Below are positions 4,898 through 7,672 of a DNA stretch of 7,672 nucleotides, in pieces. The notes under the pieces are model-generated. The model worked only from the letters and a program-made list of their open reading frames with translations. It was not told the DNA's origin and searched no databases. Made by a program: the position numbers and the translations under genes. The stretch lies in assembly GCA_002305235.1 (NCBI GenBank), contig DBQL01000221.1, positions 5,174 to 12,845 on the forward strand, in the 5' to 3' direction. Each line of letters opens with the position of its first letter. Position 1 is the first letter of the stretch. The stretch comes from Prevotella sp. UBA1395 (GTDB lineage: Bacteria > Bacteroidota > Bacteroidia > Bacteroidales > Bacteroidaceae).

Positions 4898-5698
4898 TCA
4901 GACCGGCGTCTTGAGCTGTCGGCAGAGCTTCACGGCCTCTACTGCCTCTTTCACGTCGTGCACCCGCAGGATGGCGGCACCCCGCATCAGGGCGATGGTG
5001 TTGAGCACCGTGGTGCCGTTGAGCGATTGGTCGGCCGTGATACCGAGCGTCTGATAGATCATTCGCTTGCGCGAGATACCCACGAGTACGGGCAGATCCA
5101 TCACCGAGAAGCGGTCGGTTTGTTCGAGAAGGGCGAAGTTTTGTTCCGCCGTCTTGCCGAAACCGAAGCCCGGGTCGAGAATGATGTCCTTCTGTCCCAA
5201 GTCGCGCAACTGTTGCACCTTGGCCGCAAACTCGATCAAGATGTCGTGGAGCGTGGCTTTTTGCGACATGAGGATGTAGGGCGTTCCGGTCTTGGCCACC
5301 AGCGTGAACATCGCGGGGTCTTCGCCGGTGGAGATGTCATTGATGATGTCGGCACCGTATTTCTCGATGCACATCCGTGCCACCCGTGGGCGGAAGGTAT
5401 CTATCGACACCGGCAGCTCGTTGCCCATGTCGCGCATGATGGCAAGGGCCATGTCCAGTTGTGCCATCTCTTCCTCCTCGGTGGTGAGCCTTTCGAGAAA
5501 CGGGTTGGTGGAGCATGCGCCCACATCGATGATCGACGCGCCCTCGTCGCGTATTTGTTCCACGCGCCGGCGAATGGCCTCCTCGGTCTGTACGCGGCTC
5601 GCGGCATAGAACGAATTGGGCGTGACGTTCATGATTCCCATCACCTGTGGCTCGGCCAAAGACATGAGATGGCCCTTGATGTTGATCGTGTAATCCAT
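4898..5698 (-). CDS. folP: Dihydropteroate synthase
   Basis: Joins 6-hydroxymethyl-dihydropterin pyrophosphate to p-aminobenzoate in folate synthesis (cytoplasmic); target of sulfonamides. Seen: 266 residues from the ATG at 5698, giving the usual MDYTINIKGHL opening. A longer frame to 5758 adds 20 residues unlike the family, and a promoter-like -7 box lies inside that extension, so I reject it. Motifs: MGIMNVTPNSF (20-30), IIDVGACSTNP (56-66), VSID and IINDIS (98-101, 118-123), ILDPGFGFGK (173-182), GISRKRM (207-213) and RVHDV (245-249). Expected pterin and pyrophosphate contacts are kept (Asn24, Asp58, Asn120, Asp175, Lys211, Arg245, His247). Odd: NVTPNSF replaces the usual NVTPDSF, and the flexible loop reads STNPFLERL where STRPG is usual; these positions lie near the pABA/sulfonamide site. 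It lies upstream of cdaA and downstream of the radical SAM gene. Confidence 0.95.
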   Translation of the reverse strand: MDYTINIKGHLMSLAEPQVMGIMNVTPNSFYAASRVQTEEAIRRRVEQIRDEGASIIDVGACSTNPFLERLTTEEEEMAQLDMALAIMRDMGNELPVSIDTFRPRVARMCIEKYGADIINDISTGEDPAMFTLVAKTGTPYILMSQKATLHDILIEFAAKVQQLRDLGQKDIILDPGFGFGKTAEQNFALLEQTDRFSVMDLPVLVGISRKRMIYQTLGITADQSLNGTTVLNTIALMRGAAILRVHDVKEAVEAVKLCRQLKTPV

Positions 5699-5715
5699 TC
5701 GATGACTATTTTGTG

Positions 5716-5723
5716 CAAACTTA
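5716..5723 (-). promoter_or_regulatory. Candidate -7 element for folP
   Basis: TAAGTTTG on the minus strand fits TAnnTTTG and ends 17 bases above the preferred folP ATG (5698), allowing a very short leader. No good TTTG -33 element lies at 19-21 bases; the nearest TTTG (5739-5736) is only 12 bases away. The gene could also be read through from the upstream genes. Confidence 0.3.
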
Positions 5724-5792
5724 CTAAAATATCGACAAAACCGCCCATGAATTGTCATTTTGACCTCATGAATACGTAAGTTTTATTTCTTT

Positions 5793-6914
5793 TTAAGGTT
5801 TCAGGGGAATCGCCGATACCTCGAGACCGGCATTCCGGCGGTCTCTCATGATGTTCATGGCATCGGTCACATGGGCGAAATAGGTTTGGAAACCTTGGCA
5901 CAGATAGTTCAAACCGTTGTCCATGCGGTCTTTCGGGCATCCGCCGCGACAGGCAAAAAGATAGGTGCATTGCTTGCAGGCGGGTGGAAGAAGTGATTGT
6001 TTGGCCCGCCCGAAATCGTTTTGCCGGCGGCTGAAGGCCATCGTGGCAAGCGGTTGGTGCCTGATGTTGCCCAGTTTGTGGGCATCGTCGACAAAGTGGT
6101 CGCACGAGTACACGTCGCCGTTGGGCTGCAAGGCCAGCGCTTTTCCGCAGGTGGCGGCAAACGAGCAGATGCCCGGCTCCACGCCACACCAGTTGGCCAG
6201 TGTGGCGTCAAAGGTCTCGACAAAATATGTTCCGATGTCGGTCGCCACCCATTCGTCGAATATCTCGGTGAGAAACCGCCCCCATTGGCGGGGTGTCACC
6301 GTCTCGGGGGTCATGTCTCCGTGGTCGGTGCGTTCCACCACGGGTGTGAGTTGGATATACCGGCAGCCCACGCTCTTGAGATAATGATAGAACGCTTTGG
6401 GGTGGTCGGCGTTGAGACGGTTCACCGTCGCCATCGCGTTCCACTCCACACCGTAGCGTTCCAGCAGTTCGATGGCATGCAGCACGCGCGGTGACGAGGG
6501 TTGTCCGGCAGGGTTCTTGCGATAGGTGTCGTGCAGCGATGGAGGCCCGTCGATGCTGAGACCGACGAGGAATCCGTGGTCGTGCAGAAACTCGCACCAA
6601 GGCCCGTCGAGCAGTGTTCCGTTGGTCTGCAGGGCGTTGTCCACATGGCGTCTGCCCGCATATTGTCGCTGGAGGCGCACCGCTCGCTTGAAAAAGTCAA
6701 GCCCCATGAGCGTGGGTTCGCCCCCATGCCAAATAAAAAGCACGTTCTCTGTGGGTTGGCTCGAGATGTAGTCTTGGATGAAATGCGACAATAAGGCATC
6801 ATCGATACGGCCCGAGGCCTTATCGATGAAATAGCAATATGAGCACCTGAGATTACAGGTCGACCCGCATGGCTTGGTCAATACAAAGTAGGGTTTGCCG
6901 AAGTGATAGTCCAT
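5793..6914 (-). CDS. Radical SAM/SPASM enzyme, anaerobic sulfatase-maturating enzyme type
   Basis: Enzymes of this type use S-adenosylmethionine radicals in the cytoplasm to oxidise an active-site Cys or Ser of a sulfatase to formylglycine without oxygen. Seen: 373 residues. The radical SAM cluster motif is CNLRCSYC, with Cys20, Cys24 and Cys27. It is followed by WHGGEPTLMG (62-71), LQTNGTLLD (95-103) and GLSIDGPP (118-125). The SPASM part has Cys243, Cys250, Cys256 and Cys271, then CKQC (313-316) and CRGGC (322-326), enough for two auxiliary 4Fe-4S clusters. Asp277 in CDHFVDD falls at the position reported as catalytic base (Asp277) in the Clostridium perfringens enzyme. I chose the ATG at 6914 because it gives MDYHFGKPYFVLTKP, the family's usual start, and overlaps the lpxH stop as TGATG; a longer frame to 6992 lies inside lpxH. 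No sulfatase gene is in the window, so the substrate is remote and inferred. Confidence 0.92.
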   Translation of the reverse strand: MDYHFGKPYFVLTKPCGSTCNLRCSYCYFIDKASGRIDDALLSHFIQDYISSQPTENVLFIWHGGEPTLMGLDFFKRAVRLQRQYAGRRHVDNALQTNGTLLDGPWCEFLHDHGFLVGLSIDGPPSLHDTYRKNPAGQPSSPRVLHAIELLERYGVEWNAMATVNRLNADHPKAFYHYLKSVGCRYIQLTPVVERTDHGDMTPETVTPRQWGRFLTEIFDEWVATDIGTYFVETFDATLANWCGVEPGICSFAATCGKALALQPNGDVYSCDHFVDDAHKLGNIRHQPLATMAFSRRQNDFGRAKQSLLPPACKQCTYLFACRGGCPKDRMDNGLNYLCQGFQTYFAHVTDAMNIMRDRRNAGLEVSAIPLKP

Positions 6915-7672
6915 CAGGGTTGGCTTTCTCCCTCGATATACTGTTCGAGGAAGAGGTGTTCGCCGTCGAACACGGCGTAGGTGAACTGCCATATCCAGTC
7001 GCCAAGGATCAGCATGCGTGCCTTTCGCTCCAGCGTGAGGTCGAGTTCGATATGTCGATGTCCGTAGATGAAATAGTCAATGTTGGGGTGAGTCTGCATG
7101 TATTCCTTGGTCCAAAGCACGAGAAACTCCCTGTCCTCACCCATAAAGGGCAGCTCTTTGCCGTCGGCGCGCTTTAAACGGCTATGCTTTGCCCAGTTCA
7201 GTCCTAACTGCATGCCCCACCACGGGTGCATGAAATTGAGCAGTCGCTGGCATGTCCGGTTGTGAAACATCTTGCGAAGCAACTTGAATTTATGGTCGGG
7301 ATCACCCAGTCCGTCACCGTGAGCGAGGTAGAATTCCTTGCCATAGATCTCGGTAGTGATGGGTTTTCGGTGCACGATGAGGCCACACTCCTCCTCCAAA
7401 TAGCCGTAGGTCCAGATGTCATGGTTGCCGATAAAGTAGTGAATCTCCACCCCCATGTCGGTCATTTCCGACAGTTTGCCGAGAAAACGCGTATATCCTT
7501 TGGGTACGACATACTTGTATTCGTCCCAAAAGTCGAACATATCTCCGAGCAGATAGACGGCTGCCGCCTTGTGCTTGATGCTGTCGAGGAATCTCACCAA
7601 GCGTCGTTCCTGCGTACGTTTGTGCTCTAAAGCCAGTGAGCCGAGATGCGCGTCAGACAAAAAATAAACATT
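6914..7672 (-). CDS. lpxH: UDP-2,3-diacylglucosamine diphosphatase, LpxH type (start just off the right edge)
   Basis: Hydrolyses UDP-2,3-diacylglucosamine to lipid X and UMP on the cytoplasmic face of the inner membrane, the fourth step of lipid A synthesis. Seen: 252 in-frame residues reaching the window edge. The first codons read NVYFLSDAHLG, so only one to a few residues, including the start codon, are missing. An internal TTG at 7660 should not be used as the start, since it would cut the first strand. The calcineurin-like metallophosphatase motifs are present: D-x-H (Asp7, His9), GDMFDFW (43-49), GNHD (82-85), HGDG (118-121) and GHRH (204-207), together supplying a two-metal site. The central helical cap (about 122-185) holds AKHSRLKRADGKE, which I recall from Bacteroidetes LpxH proteins. 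Its stop overlaps the next gene's start by one base (TGATG), implying translational coupling with the radical SAM gene. Another metallophosphatase role is unlikely. Confidence 0.94.
   Translation of the reverse strand, partial: NVYFLSDAHLGSLALEHKRTQERRLVRFLDSIKHKAAAVYLLGDMFDFWDEYKYVVPKGYTRFLGKLSEMTDMGVEIHYFIGNHDIWTYGYLEEECGLIVHRKPITTEIYGKEFYLAHGDGLGDPDHKFKLLRKMFHNRTCQRLLNFMHPWWGMQLGLNWAKHSRLKRADGKELPFMGEDREFLVLWTKEYMQTHPNIDYFIYGHRHIELDLTLERKARMLILGDWIWQFTYAVFDGEHLFLEQYIEGESQP

Noticed and set aside
5699..5758. Longer FolP start adding 20 residues
   Set aside because: The added residues do not resemble the family N-terminus and overlap a promoter-like -7 box; the ATG at 5698 gives the usual opening.
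4958..5779. 273-codon plus-strand reading frame opposite folP
   Set aside because: Antisense to intact dihydropteroate synthase; its translation is His/Arg/Gly-rich with no family features.
6915..6992. Longer start for the radical SAM enzyme
   Set aside because: The extension is an out-of-frame, Arg-rich reading of lpxH; the TGATG-coupled ATG at 6914 gives the standard N-terminus.

Overview
The window looks like chromosomal DNA from a Bacteroidales bacterium, most likely of the Prevotella group. The evidence is the style of the proteins (a short single-domain Pta, a Bacteroidetes-type LpxH, a FolP-CdaA gene pair), a promoter of the Bacteroidetes -33/-7 type (TACCTTTG) upstream of pta, and weak or absent Shine-Dalgarno sequences. 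The genus assignment is inference. Every convincing gene lies on the minus strand, so transcription runs from high to low coordinates.

Right half (7672 down to 4019): a probable operon reads lpxH (lipid A biosynthesis, start just off the right edge), then an anaerobic sulfatase-maturase-type radical SAM/SPASM enzyme whose ATG overlaps the lpxH stop as TGATG, then folP (dihydropteroate synthase), then cdaA (membrane-bound diadenylate cyclase making c-di-AMP). The FolP start is best placed at 5698, not at the longest reading frame. The short folP-cdaA spacer is very G-rich on the plus strand and holds a five-run G-quadruplex motif and a GC hairpin.

Middle (3132-4018): 887 bases with no convincing gene. 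The segment contains the pta promoter, a 7-bp inverted repeat just upstream of it, a second G-quadruplex motif, several other inverted repeats, three T tracts, and a tandem array with an exact 22-bp period built round the dyad TTCGC-N3-GCGAA. This is the most structured unexplained DNA here.

Left half (3131 down to 1): pta and ackA form the acetyl-CoA to acetate pathway that yields ATP by substrate-level phosphorylation. A small four-helix-bundle (23S rRNA intervening-sequence-type) protein gene lies between them, flanked by oppositely oriented heptanucleotide tracts (TGANGAN repeated three times; arms 19/23 identical). One arm contains the pta stop codon. Downstream of ackA is a 120-bp inverted-repeat element, then the 5' part of a PfkB-family sugar kinase (probably 2-keto-3-deoxygluconate kinase) cut by the left edge. 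The kinase leader carries ATCACCTCC directly before the ATG, identical to the 16S rRNA anti-Shine-Dalgarno tail.

Taken together this is core metabolism and envelope housekeeping, with accessory sequence confined to the gaps between genes. I found no defence system, phage, complete insertion sequence, rRNA, tRNA or CRISPR array.
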